DNA of 64,000 nucleotides from Toxotes chatareus (Eukaryota; Chordata; Actinopteri; Toxotidae): assembly GCA_016801885.1 (NCBI GenBank), contig CM028898.1:3889677-3953676 (forward strand), given 5' to 3'. The position numbers and the translations under genes are program-made. The notes under the pieces were generated by a model. It was not told where the DNA came from and made no database searches. It worked only from the letters and a program-made list of their open reading frames with translations. Numbering within the stretch: the first letter of the stretch is position 1; the number at the start of each line of letters is the position of its first letter. Of the stretch, positions 50,101 to 63,018 are shown in pieces.

Positions 50101-53100
50101 GAACTCTGTTCTGCCTCCCTCCCTTGACTCCACTCTCTTCTCTCCTCTGGTCTCCCCTCCAAGCCAAGCCAATCCTCTGGCACTGAGCAGCCCATTATAC
50201 AAAGCAAATAAGCCATGGCTATAGGCTCCAATAGCTTCTCAGTAAGGGAGAGTGAGGTAGACAAAGTGTGTGTGTGTGTTAGTGAGAGAGAGAGAGAGCA
50301 AGAGCCCATAAACCCCAGTGACTCTAAAAGCTCTGCCAATCTTAAAGAATGCCTTGTGGATATTAAGTGTTGGATGGCTCAAAACTTTCTCTGTAGCTTT
50401 TTAAAAAATCCCAGGTCTGTGTTGTTTGGCTGCCTCCAACATCGGAAAGAGAGAAAAAGAAAAGGAGGAAGAGAGGACGACTTCTGAAAAACGACGTCTA
50501 AGAAGGACTCGCAAATGCAACAACAGCAAGTTTATAAGCTTCTCCTGACAGTCTTCACCTACAGCAGCAGAGATGTCTTCGTCACAAAGTTCAAGCGTGC
50601 GGCAAAACCTTGACAAGAACAAACAGTTATTGAACAGCAACCCTAAATAACCTTTCTCAGACCTACACGCCAATACAAAGCCATCATCCAGTGTGCTCCA
50701 AACCACAACCTCCACAGTCCAGAACATGTGGAGTCTGCTGGAGCATTCCTCCACCTAAAAGTGCACCACACTGCGAGTGCCATAAATTGTTGCTGGTATT
50801 AATACGCTACCGAGCTTGAGACCTTCTCTTGCTCTCTCTCTCACGCGCCCTCAGGCAACACATCTAAGGTCACACACAGACACAGACACACACACACAGT
50901 ATAAAAATCAGAACAAATACATGGCATGCAAACAGTGTCCACTTCTCCATGACAACAAAGAAAATGTTTACACTCCGGAGAAGGCAGCTCCTTCTTATTG
51001 GCCAGGATCCGGTTTCTATGGTGATGGAGTCGGCATCTTTGTGTTTGGGCATCGTGAGCTGTGTGTTGATGTTATGTACAGTACAGGAATGTGTACACAT
51101 ATGGCTGTGATTACACAAACACACACACATGCGGAGATGCAGCAAGGATATCATGTGTCTTGAAATTGGGAGTTTGACCAATGGTTATTCTTTAAAGCAG
51201 CGGCAAGTGCTCTGATTGGCTGCTTTCATTCTCAATTTAAATGACTACAATCCTTTTTTCCAAGACTGGGATGGGATTTAATAAAAGTTAAATTACGCCT
51301 AGATGGGTCGTATGCTTTTACTTAAGTGGTTACATTTGTCTACAACTGTAAAAGAGAGACAAATCTCTTTAAAATGCATCTTCTTACCAGAGCAAAAACC
51401 AGAAAAAGGCTGGAAATAATGTATTTTTTGAGCAAAAGGAGCCACAAAAATAATAAAAAAATCAAAAGCACATCCAATCAGACAAATATACACTCACACA
51501 CACACATCTAATCCATGTGCAGCTCTCACAGAGGACTGCAGAGAGAAGTAGCTGTCGGCGAGCCTCAGTAATGAGGGAACACCAGTAAACGTCAGGGGAA
51601 TAAAGAAGCGGATGGAAAGAAGGATGGCTGAAGAGAGGCTGAGAGAGAGAGAGATAGAGGGAGAAACGGAGAGAGGGAGAGAGGAGGAGGAGAATCTAAA
51701 CAATAGGGGACAAACAAGAAGGGAGACTCAAAACAGCAGCTCTGCTGAGAGATGGACAGAGAGAGGCTGAAGGAAAAAAAGGGGAAGAATAGAGAGAGTC
51801 AAATTGGACCAATATGAGTTTTTAATGCTGTTAGTGAAATCAATATTTGTGCAATGAAACAGCCAGTATGATATTTTGCTCTCATGTTGAATATCTGTTT
51901 CTAATGCACTGTTTTCAGGCACCCACGCCCAAATCCAGCTCAAGATTTTCCAGGTGAAAGTGCTGCATTTAAGCACTTGACTTGCAGTAATGAAGACCTG
52001 TCTCCTGCTTTCAACCGCATTAACCATATATATATATCACAGTCTTCTTCACTGCTACTTTGCCTTTCTGAAGCAACCGTTAGCAAAAATGCATCTAAAA
52101 AACAACACAATGGTCATGTTTTTGGCAGTGGATCATTTTTTATCATTTCTTTTGCAACAGGGGTATTAGGGGGTACTGCACTTGGTATTGCCATGGTAAC
52201 TTCTGGTTACCATAAACAGCCAAGACTTAAAGCTTAAGGATTATGACAAATGTTTAAACAAGGTTAAAAAAAAAGACCTAAACAAATGCTTTAGTTTTGA
52301 GTTGGCTTAGTAGAAGAGCAGTGTATTATATTTATTAACACTGAGATATAGTGGGTAAAACAGGTAAGCTACGATTTGAAGAGGAATAAAGGAGCAATGA
52401 GAGATCATCAGACAGAGTAGGTGAGGCTCAGGCAGGGAAATAAAAGGTACAGGAGCCACAAGGAGCAGCCAGCTCTCTGGGGGCCCCGAGCTGCACTGTG
52501 TGAAGTGGCCAGTGCCTTCCCAGGTGCACACGGTACAAACAATGTGCCTTTCACACAGAAACAAAGGGACCAGCAAGAGGGGAGTGAGACAGAGAGGCAG
52601 ATCTACAGCACAATTAGAGGACCACAGTTCTGTATTTCTCTGCCGCTCTGACGAACAACAGGGAGCCAATAGTCCCTGTTTTCCAGAACAATTAAATAGC
52701 ACTTTTAAATAGACACAAATAGCACAAACAAGATGATGGAGTGTGCTCACATGATTTGTTTTCTACCCACTCTGTTCATTCAGTCAGTTCATTTGCAGCA
52801 AGAACAACAAAACATCCATTTTTAATATTATGGAGGTGTAATGAGTCTGCATCATGCTCACAGGCAAACCAACACAGTTCCCTCTAGTGGCTTCTCACCA
52901 CCTGGAAGTCTCGAGACGTGATTTAGCTGAGTTTCAATTAAAACATCTGCTACAATGTGCCTCTCGTACAAACACTGAAACAGACTCAAGTCAAACAGGC
53001 ACATCGCCACCTCAAATGACACTCACATCCTTTGAAAAAAAAAAGACAGTAAACAATTTGCTTCAGATGTTTCCTGTCACATTCATGATTGCAATCTATG

Positions 53101-56100
53101 TTCCGCAAGAGTGTTATTATCCAAACTGTCTACCACCTGTTTGATTTGCATTGGTTTGATCTTGTTGTGATCTGTTTTGGCAATGTTTATGTGAGGGTTT
53201 GAGACATGTGGCATTGACACCTGTTAATGCAGCCAACAATGGGTCTGACCAGCTCCACAAGGCTGGTTTGGGTGACGCAGAACACCTGGATAATGCATAA
53301 AGCATTTTTCCCTCTGTTGATGCACTTTAATGTACCTGTCTTTTGCAACGGGGAGCTATGGTTTCATGACAGATGTGTAACCTTGAGACAAAGTGTCCAA
53401 GCTCGCGTGAAACATCATTAGCGATGCGGCTAATAGGCTCAGAGATAAACGCGGATGTTAGCGGGGTTTGATGCACATTACGGATACATTTGCTAGCGTT
53501 GCGGTTGGTGGATAAGAGAGCCTAATAACAGAGTGAAAGAGCCAGCTGGGGAATGCTAATTAGCCACATAGGCTAACAATCAGATCTAATGGGTGCTGAG
53601 TAAATACCAGTGGTTGGCTAATAGCCATTAATGTCCTACAAGAGAGCCAGATAACTGCAGCATCACACTATCATTTGTAAGTTTGTGTGTCCGTGTTCAT
53701 GTAGTTTTGTCCTCCCGAGGACCAAACACCCTCTCGGGCATGACAAGGGGAAATATTGTGACATCATTCTGCCAGTCACCGGTCTGCAAGGGGCCATTTT
53801 AAGCTAAGGAAATGAACAGAGTCCATAAAAAGCATAAAAACAGTGTGCATGTGTTTGATGTGAATCAATAAGATGTTTATTTAAGAAGTAAAGGTGTTCA
53901 TGTTTGTAAAATTGGTAGAATTTTTGTATGTACGCATAAATTTGTTCAAAGAGGGCTGATGATTGGTTACTTTATTTGTAATCCCTCCCCCTGATGATTG
54001 CAGGTGCTTACTGTAGATTACTCCTCATCTACCCACAAATATCCCAATGCTTTTAGCATGTGGTGCAACAAATACTGACCAATGACAGGAAAATTGTTAT
54101 CCAGGCTGGATCATTTTTGATTGGACATTTAAATCTTTTGGACACAGTCTTTGTGAAAACACAGCAGTCCAGCTGAAATCAGGACAAATGAAAAGTCCAA
54201 ATGAGCACAAACTAATCTCCGACTGTCCCGGCAACAAGGTACAGCACTATAGCAACATGAAAGCATCCAAGTCACCAGTTTCCTCATGTAACTGAGCGAT
54301 TGTCTTTTGAATTGTAGTTTCTAAAGGACAGGGCTGTTTAAGTGACTCACACAGCTCTTAATTGGAGTGCCGGCAGCAGCTAGGCTAACCCCGTTAAGTT
54401 GTTTCAGATTAGCATCAGTAAGACGGCTTGATTGTGGCTAATTCACTGGGATCACACAACACAAGACACTAATGGAGCTCCTAATGAGTGATCCATCCGC
54501 AAATGAGTGCTGAAGGCCACTTTGTCAACTTTTAAAGGACTGCTGGCTTTGAGGAAAGAAAAAAAAAAAGGAGGCGAGAGGACAGGGTTTGACTGAGCGA
54601 TAGGATGTTAATTCACTGAGGATGTTCCATAAAGATCAATTTTATGAATCATTTAAAGGTCATGTTGGTGTCAACTAAAGCTCTGGGCCATGACCTTCAT
54701 TGTGACTTCTCATTTTTAACATTTCTTCCTCATTAGTGCAGATATTTTGTCCACGCTCAGTCCCACTTTTATGTGTTTTCAATAGCTGTGTACATCTAAT
54801 TACCTGCCATAATTACATCAAAGCTCCTCTCTAGTGGAGCCATCCAGTTGTATTGTCATGGTCTAGGGGCAGGGGTCTGTTTATTTGCAGTAGCACAATG
54901 GAGCAGATTGATCAACAGGGGCCCTGCTCTGATGCGTTGTCCAAATGTCATGCAAGGTCCCTCAGGAGCCACGGCTAACTTCTGCTAACACGAGGACAAC
55001 AAAGCTAACTCACTAGGCCTCACACAAATTTTCACACAGTTACACATACTCATTCTTCTGTGGTGGTTCTCCGTGTGGGAGGAACTTAAAAAAAACGCGT
55101 ATGTAGGCAAAAGCATCAAAAATCCATCAGCACTGACAAAAAGTATAATTAGAGCTTGTTCATAAAGTGACAAGTAAAGAAGATGGAAGAGACAGTGTAT
55201 TGACCATTAGACAGACAAAAGATAAACACACATCCATGCCCATGCCCACGCACACACAAACGCACACGCACATTCTCCTCCCGCCAGAGTTAAGTATCTC
55301 CTGACACGACAGCAGTGGTAATCAATTCCCATTTGCATTAGAGCCAGGGTTCTCATTAAACTGCTGGTCCACTTTTTTCTCCTCTGGGACTTTATATCTC
55401 TCTATCACACACTCCATCTCTCCTTCTTTCACTCCCTCTCTCTGGTTAGGAAGCAGAGGAAGCAGTGGTTTAATCCCTGCATCATTTCATTTAGAGGAGG
55501 AGGCTATTGATCTATCAGCACGCGCAAACACACACACACGCACTCACACACAGGTGGAGTTCTATACAGCTACAGCTATTTTAGGAAGTAAAAGGTGTGT
55601 GTGTTTAAATGCTGTGTGAAAACAGCTTTAATTCTTCTCACACCCCACTACTATGATACAAAATGCCTGCATTCATGCCCATCTACTTATCACCTCACTA
55701 TTAGTCCATTAAATTATCAGCATGCTCTCCACGTTTGATCAATAACTCTTTCATACAACATGATGGCAGCTTTAATAGTTCTACAACCAAACTGAAAGGC
55801 TTATGGATTGCAACTGTTTGATGGAAGTGACTGCCTGCCAACATTTATATGTACTGCCATACCACTACAATCAGTCTTCTGTCTTTTCTACACAAGTAGT
55901 AAATGTGTGTGGGCAGCTACCTGGGAGCAGTGCTGTGGAGGCAGCAGGTATAAAGCCGCGGGGGCCCGAGGCGTACAGTGCACTTCCACTGCAGGGATGA
56001 AACGTGCTTAGAGACTAAAACTCTCTGTGTTCCATCAGATCAACAAGGATTTGTTTCCACACCACGACGCCAGATTCCGAAAAAAAAAAAAAAAATCCGC

Positions 56101-59100
56101 CTCGCACAAGGTGAATCCTAATTAACAGAGGATTCCCATAAAGCTTTGGGATTTACCGTCAAGGCTCGTCGGAAACTCTGACCAAAAAAAAGAAAAAAAA
56201 AAAAGGTTGGCTTATAAGCTGAAAGGAGAGGGTGGCATGTGACAGAAAGAGGGGCGGGTGGTGGAATATAATATTTCTTTCTGTTGTTGTGTTTTGTTTT
56301 GTTTTATTTTGTAAAGTCGGCTCGAAACCACAAGAGGCCTTCTTTCAATTGCTGGGAAACCTAAGCTTGGAATCATAAGCAAAAACCTCTCCAAGTTATA
56401 AGGCTATAGTTGTCACATTTTGTTACTGAATACGTGCAGTCTATTCAACTTGTGAGAATGTCAGAAGTCCCATTTCTGGGGTCCATCCCCAGACCTGGAT
56501 GACACTCTGAGAGCCTCACTTCTTTCTATAGATTAATCTGCCGGCTGACTGATGTGTTGTGCTCTCTAGCAATGAAGGAATTGCTGCGGTGGTTGCAAGC
56601 TGGCCAAACCACTGCCTGCAAATGTTTGGACTTGGTTATGGTCGGCAATTTCCCCCTCTGAAGAATAAAGGTAGTCTTTGTGAATGTGGATATTATTCAG
56701 CCTTAAAACGCCAGAGGGATGTTAACATATTACACAAATGTAATATGTTCATGTGGGACAGTAGAATATTCACAGGATGAGTGTGAAAGTGCTGTGCAGA
56801 TACATTTAATCTGAATAAATTATATGTAATAATAAATAAAAATATGATAGTTAAGCTGGATGGGATCCCGATACCAATCACATGATATACTTTGATGGAA
56901 TTATGGCACCCCGTGATCAGGTGGACATCATTCCTTTTGGAAATGTAGAAATGAAAGTAGAAATGGTCAGGAAAGGAGATTTCCACAGGTGCACACAAAA
57001 CGAGGACACAATTTCCCAAAAAGGCAGGCAAAAGCAATAATATTGCAAACAAATACGATTTACAAACACAATTTCCACACTCTCACAGGTCATGAGTTCC
57101 TGTCTCCATCTCGTATCCGTCGTGAGCAACCACAGACGGACGATGAAGTCTCGAGTCCCTCTGCCCCTTTGTCTGACTGTCACTTTCTATCTCTGTCTCT
57201 ATTCATCCCTCTCCCTCCTTTTCAACGCCTGTCTCTTTCTGTCCATCCCTCTCTGCATCATCCTCTCCGCACAAGCCCTCCAAGCTACCGCAGGAGAGGC
57301 CGCTGCCTATTTCCATGCATACTTCGTTCCCTCTCTCCATCTCAGACTTCCTCCTCCACCTATGACTCCCAAACCATCGATCACCTAATGAAATCTGCCA
57401 GAATCAGTCAAACCCTCTGAATGAGGTGTATCAGCTGACATACAGAGCAACTCAGACCTGTGAGGTTTCTCTGTTTTTCATCACTAAAGCTGTGTCAGAA
57501 GTTGCCATGTTTGTGTGTGTGTGTGTGTATGGAAAATCTGTGCTTACATGTTGAACGAAAGGACAATCAAACATGATTATCATTGCGGATGTTCTCAGAG
57601 ACAGCTCCCCGTTTCCCTGAGAGCTGCAGTCAGAATATAATATGACCGACAGAGAGACAGAGCCAACCATATCCACAAACACCCACGCAAACACACTGAC
57701 ACATAGCACAGATTGATCCACTTTATCTCAACTTCAGCTGCCCTGTGGCATTGTAAGATATATGATATAGCATACAGCTGAGGTGTGTGTGTGTTGTGTG
57801 TGCCTGTGAGAGACAGAGAATACAGCAGCGCTGAAAGAATCTCCAGACAGCATCTTGGTGTCTCGAGGGGAGGTCACAGATTTTCTCTAGGTGTCTGACC
57901 CATCATCAGCAAAGCTAAAGAACAAGCAACACAACTACAGTGAGACAGGAAAGTGAGAGTTAGCTGGCTTCAGCACAACTGTCTTTTTAGTTTGTTTCTT
58001 CTTTGACATTTTGAACTGTGGCCATGGGTGGACAGACAACTGCAACCTGGGTTACTTTTGATACCCGTGAGAAAGTCTACATTTGATGACTTTGAAGCAA
58101 CATCTAGGCTTTGAGGAGCATTTTCTGTGTATAAGTTCTAATTAGATTTATGGACATTTATCCTCAGCAGACTGATCTTCTGTGGCTATTATCTGGAAAG
58201 AGTAGTTTCCACTGATTTTCCACTTTGTGTTCTTGTTTGACTGACTCTGAGAAGAACTGCACCAATATCATGCTAAAGCTTGAAATACACAGAATGCAGC
58301 ATTTTGCCTCTGTTGAGTATTTCCCTACATACTGCATCAAGAATGTAGCCAGTGTGGAAATATGCTATATGAAATTTTCAGCAGTTTTGGGCTTCCATCC
58401 ACACTCATGCTGTGCACAGGCTGTAAAAGGATCTAAGTGCATGAAAGGAGAAAATATGGAGACTAAGATAAACTCAAAAGAAAGCAATAACAAGACTATA
58501 GTGTGCATGTGACCTCTCAGAGCCATCACACTGTAGGAAGAAAGCAGGATGATGTTTTTTGAAAGAGAATGTCAGAACTGATTCTCTGCATAAGTTCAGA
58601 ACAATGCTCAGTAAGTACAGAGTGAGTGTGTGATATTTCAGAGGAAGGTGCATGAGGGGCTGTTGTGGCTTTTAGGATAGCTCTGAGGGGAAGAAGGGAT
58701 ACCTCTCTTTCGTTTACCGCCTTTTTTTGTTATGCGAGACTCTCTTACACTCCTCGGTTCTCACATAAATAAAACTGCAAGCTCTGCATGTCTTTTTCCA
58801 AAAAGGTAAAAATGTTCATTACATGCGCAAAGCAGAAAGTGTGTATCAGCAAAGAGGCATTTGCAAAAACACATACAGTAGACTTTACCAAGCACATGCA
58901 CAGACACACACATACACACACACACACACTGCCCAACTGCATCTGGTTTGCGTTACCACGTTGACGGTGGGGAAGTGCATTGGTGCCCTGCTCCCATTGG
59001 TCCTTTGCTGCCGGCACTGGTTTTAATTGGCTGTCTTAGTGCCAGACCCTCAAGCTCATGCTCACATACACACTCAGCAACACACACACACACACATACA

Positions 59101-59280
59101 CACACACCCCTAGCTAGGGGCTGCAAGGGGGAACGTTCTAGAAAAAAAGCAGGAATGGTGGCCAAAGTTTCAAAGTTGAGCTAATTGGGAGCCATTTTCT
59201 CCCCCTTTGCTCGCTCACATAGACACAAGCGTTCGACTAAATTATTCTGCACAATTAGCAGAACTATTAATACCCCAAGG

Positions 59281-59304
59281 TGTGTGTGTGTGTGTGTGTG
59301 TGTG
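59281..59304 (+). repeat. (TG)n microsatellite
   Basis: About 12 TG units followed by AGTGAGTGAGAGAGAG. Confidence 0.95.
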
Positions 59305-61101
59305 AGTGAGTGAGAGAGAGAAAGAACAAGTTTGGTAATGAGCGAAGGGTAAGGGCACTACGTAAGAAGGGGTAAAAACGGAAAGAAACAAGCGAGTAAT
59401 GTTTCCTGCAATGAAAGAACAAAGTTTATGCCTATCGCAGGGTTACCTCCCTGTCACATACACCTACACACACAAACGCGCACACACACACACACATATA
59501 CCCACACACTCATTTGGGGTCTCCCTGAGTCAAAGCCAGACGTAGTTTTTTCCTCTGATCTGAGAAAAGCTGTGATGGAATACACACAGTTGGAAACCAC
59601 ATGGCGACTGGCTAAACTCTGAACCGGGATCATACAAAGAATAATAATAATAATGCAATGTACAAACATATAATCTTATTACATTGAATTTCAATTCTAT
59701 TCTGCTCATGAAAAACATTTGTAAACTTCTGCTCCACTACATCACTGCTTCATCTCTACACATCCCATGGATGCCTGTTTGTGTCTTGCCAAGCTTATTA
59801 TCATGCACAACTGTGATTCATCGCAGAGTGAATCAAGCACAGAGATCCATCAGAAATGCCCATGCTGAATCATGGCATGCATAATCTGTCCACTGGTCTA
59901 TACAGCCCTCATGAAGCTTTCCCTCAGTGGAATAACACCTGGAGTATCATATACATACATATACAGCTGCAGCACTCGTCTGTGAGGCTGAATTTCTTTG
60001 GGAATAATCCACAGGAGGATCAGTCGATATCTGGGGTCTGGCCTGCGCCCAAGTGGGGATCAGTTAAGCCTCAGAAAGAGATATGTACAGCTGAGACTGT
60101 GAATTTGTCTCTTCTCTCTGTGTGTGCCCTCATGTGTACTGTAAGCAGAAACCAGAGAAAGACACAACAGAGATTAGAAAAGGAAGAGAATGTATAAATA
60201 TGTATATATGGGAGAATATATGGCTCAAAGGCAGGAGAGTAGATCACACTCTCATGGCAGTTTTAGAAGATCTGTGATTCACTTTTGATCTATTTTGACA
60301 CGTTTGCAGATTTTTTGCCAATTCCACTGGGATCATTTGTAAGGACTGCATTAGCATATGATGTACATCAGTAAATGCTTACACAGACAGTACTTTATTT
60401 CAGTGGAATCACTGTAATCAATGGAATGGTGGAGAAATTCACACTTGATGAACTTTATCAGGTAAATATGGGCTCTGGACCAAATCCTTACCAATTAATC
60501 TACCATGACTTCTCTCAAGTAATAGGTTGGTGGTTTTATATATTGTATATTGCTGTTCTCCACGAAGGAGCAAACTGCAAAGTTATCAGAGCCACCTTTC
60601 GATCTTTAATACACAACAGAAAGATCTGTGTTGAAGTACTCCTTTAAAAGATCACACAGGGAAAATTGTAAGTGTTTTCCCTCGGGTTGAATAAAAAAAA
60701 AATCTCTTAAAAAAAAATAGAAGAAGAAAGCAGGGAATCGTAAGGAAAGCCATGGAGGGACGGAGGAAGAAAACAAGCCCCAAAAAATAAAAGAAAGAGC
60801 ACAGGGTAGAGAGGGGAAACAGAGAGAGAGAGGGAGAGAGAGCTCTTTGAAGTGTCAGGCTGCAGGCTTGGCTACTGGTGGCACTTCTAATGAAGGCTGG
60901 GCTGCTGCTGCTGTGTGTGTGTTGTGAGTGTGTGCATGCGTGTGTGTGTGCGTTTGTGATGTGCACCGGGTAGACTGAAAGGTCTGTGCAGCGCTTGACT
61001 CTTCATAAAAGTTCAACAGCCACAGGGCTTTGGAGGAAGGCCATGAAACACCACAACATGCTGGCCCCCAAACCTGCCTCATACTTGCTCCAAACACCCC
61101 C

Positions 61102-61102
<1 letters not shown>

Positions 61103-61147
<45 letters not shown>
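61103..61147 (+). repeat. (AC)n microsatellite
   Basis: About 22 AC units, the longest CA repeat in the window; several further short CA arrays follow to 61293. Confidence 0.97.
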
Positions 61148-61148
<1 letters not shown>

Positions 61149-61621
61149 CATCCATACACACATTTACACACAACATCAACATAAGGCCACAAAACACGCA
61201 ATGCTGAGATCATTTTTAAAGCCACAAATATGGGCAATCAAACTTTAGGAATAAAACACATTGATACTGACGTGTACACACACACACACACACATTCTCG
61301 AACTATAGCCACAAACTTGGCGAAATCCAACCATCTCGTCATACGGTCAGAACCATAACACTAATGCAGAAAAGATGGAAAGTATGACAATCATACATCC
61401 CAAAGAGTAGGACACAAAGCAGAGTGCATTAAAAGTAGCACATAAAATATTAATAGAAGAACAGTTTGAGCTAATACAAACCAAACCAACACCAGAGACA
61501 AACAGACACACTGTGTTTGCCTTTGAACAGGAAACAGGAATGACTCAGACTGCTGCTAACTAGACCATCATTCACTGGACGCTCCGGTGTACTGCCGCCT
61601 CTGTCTTCACCCTGCTCTGTC

Positions 61622-61645
61622 TGTGTGTGTGTGTGTGTGTGTGTG
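61622..61645 (+). repeat. (TG)n microsatellite
   Basis: About 12 TG units in otherwise non-repetitive intron. Confidence 0.95.
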
Positions 61646-62849
61646 ACCACAACATGGCTGTCCCTCAGCGCACAAATTCAACCACTGCCCTTAAACACAG
61701 ACTTCTCACATAGTTCTACGGCAGCTCAACAGCAAAGAGTGACGTTAGAATAACAAAGAGACACTTTTTAATTAAACTTTATACTCACACACTTTATATC
61801 TTGGGAGAAAAAATCAATATCTCGGGTTGCACCAAAGCTGACACTTAGATATCACCAAAATAAAAAATAGCTTAATAATGGCTTCAAAAGAAGTTAAATA
61901 TCACACAGGGATCGCAGTGAATGGTCTGATGTGTTAGACAGCGCTCTCCACCACCATCACAACGTCAACATATGCAAATCTCTTCTATCAGACACGTGTG
62001 AGACAGACTAGAGAAAAATGCAGCTGAAGCTCTTTCTGTGTGGACACGTATGGCCCGCTTACCAGCATGGTCAGCTGCTGGAGCCGCAGCAGTGGCTGTG
62101 ACAACCAGCTTATTGAGGCAATTAGGGTATTTCTGCTATTTCCTTTCTGACTCATAACTCAGATCTGAAAATCTCTGATGTCCATCGCAAAGAAACATCC
62201 ATAGAACTGCTTAAAATCATAGAAGGCATGCCATATCATTCCAGAACTCGCCTGAGAATCATGGCATTTTTATGGTTTCTTTTTAAATATCCAGTGAAAT
62301 TTGTCCTTACATCCCTGGGTACACTGTAAACAAGGACTGCAAATGGATAATTCTGCATATTTTTAATGATGCCAATTTGCCAAAATGTAAACAGACTTTG
62401 AGAAACCCTGCTTTATGCCAAGGAACACTGTGTTCTGTAGTCTGGTAACGGACGAAAACCTTACTAATACTTAATAATTCACGTTGGCTTAATCTAGTAC
62501 AATCAGCAACAAAACACTCACTAAAATAAGAAAGATAACAGTATTGTGTAAAAACAAGTTAAATTTCTATTTGTAATACAGAATGTGGCTGTTTTTTTGA
62601 AGGGAATCCTTTGCAGTCTGAGATTTGTTTTATGGCCAGCATCTAACAGCCATCAGTCCCAGCTGGCCTCAGCTTGCGGCCATGATAGTGGACGCCTGGT
62701 TGAACTCGGTGGCACTGTCACTATGTGTCGCCTTCAATCAAACGCTTCCTGGATCTTTATGTCACTTGTACACACGTTCACGCGCACAGTCACTGGGACA
62801 AACAAACAGATGCAGGAGATAACGGTGTGTTCACATATTCAAACATCTG

Positions 62850-63018
62850 TGAGGAAAAGAGAGGAAAGAGAAGACAAACAAGGAAAGAAAGCAGAGGAGA
62901 GGGGAGGGAGGAAAAAGCACAGGAGAGGGAAGTAAAGCAAAAGAAATGCTGAGATAGGCAAAAGAAAGTTTAAAAAAAAGGAAAAGAGAGGAAAAGGAAG
63001 GGGGAGGAAAGGAGAGGC
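62850..63018 (+). repeat. Purine-rich (GA/GGAA) low-complexity stretch
   Basis: About 170 bases that are overwhelmingly A and G, with GAGG, GGAAA and AAAG blocks. It is not a regular tandem repeat and gives long but meaningless open frames. Confidence 0.85.

Noticed and set aside
51144..51151. A second ATATCCTT motif on the minus strand
   Set aside because: Joining to the S1 exon would create TGA at the junction and the upstream text has no Cav3 similarity.
56989..57420. 143-codon plus-strand open frame
   Set aside because: Ser/Pro/Leu-rich from a CT-rich region, no domain and no exon signals.
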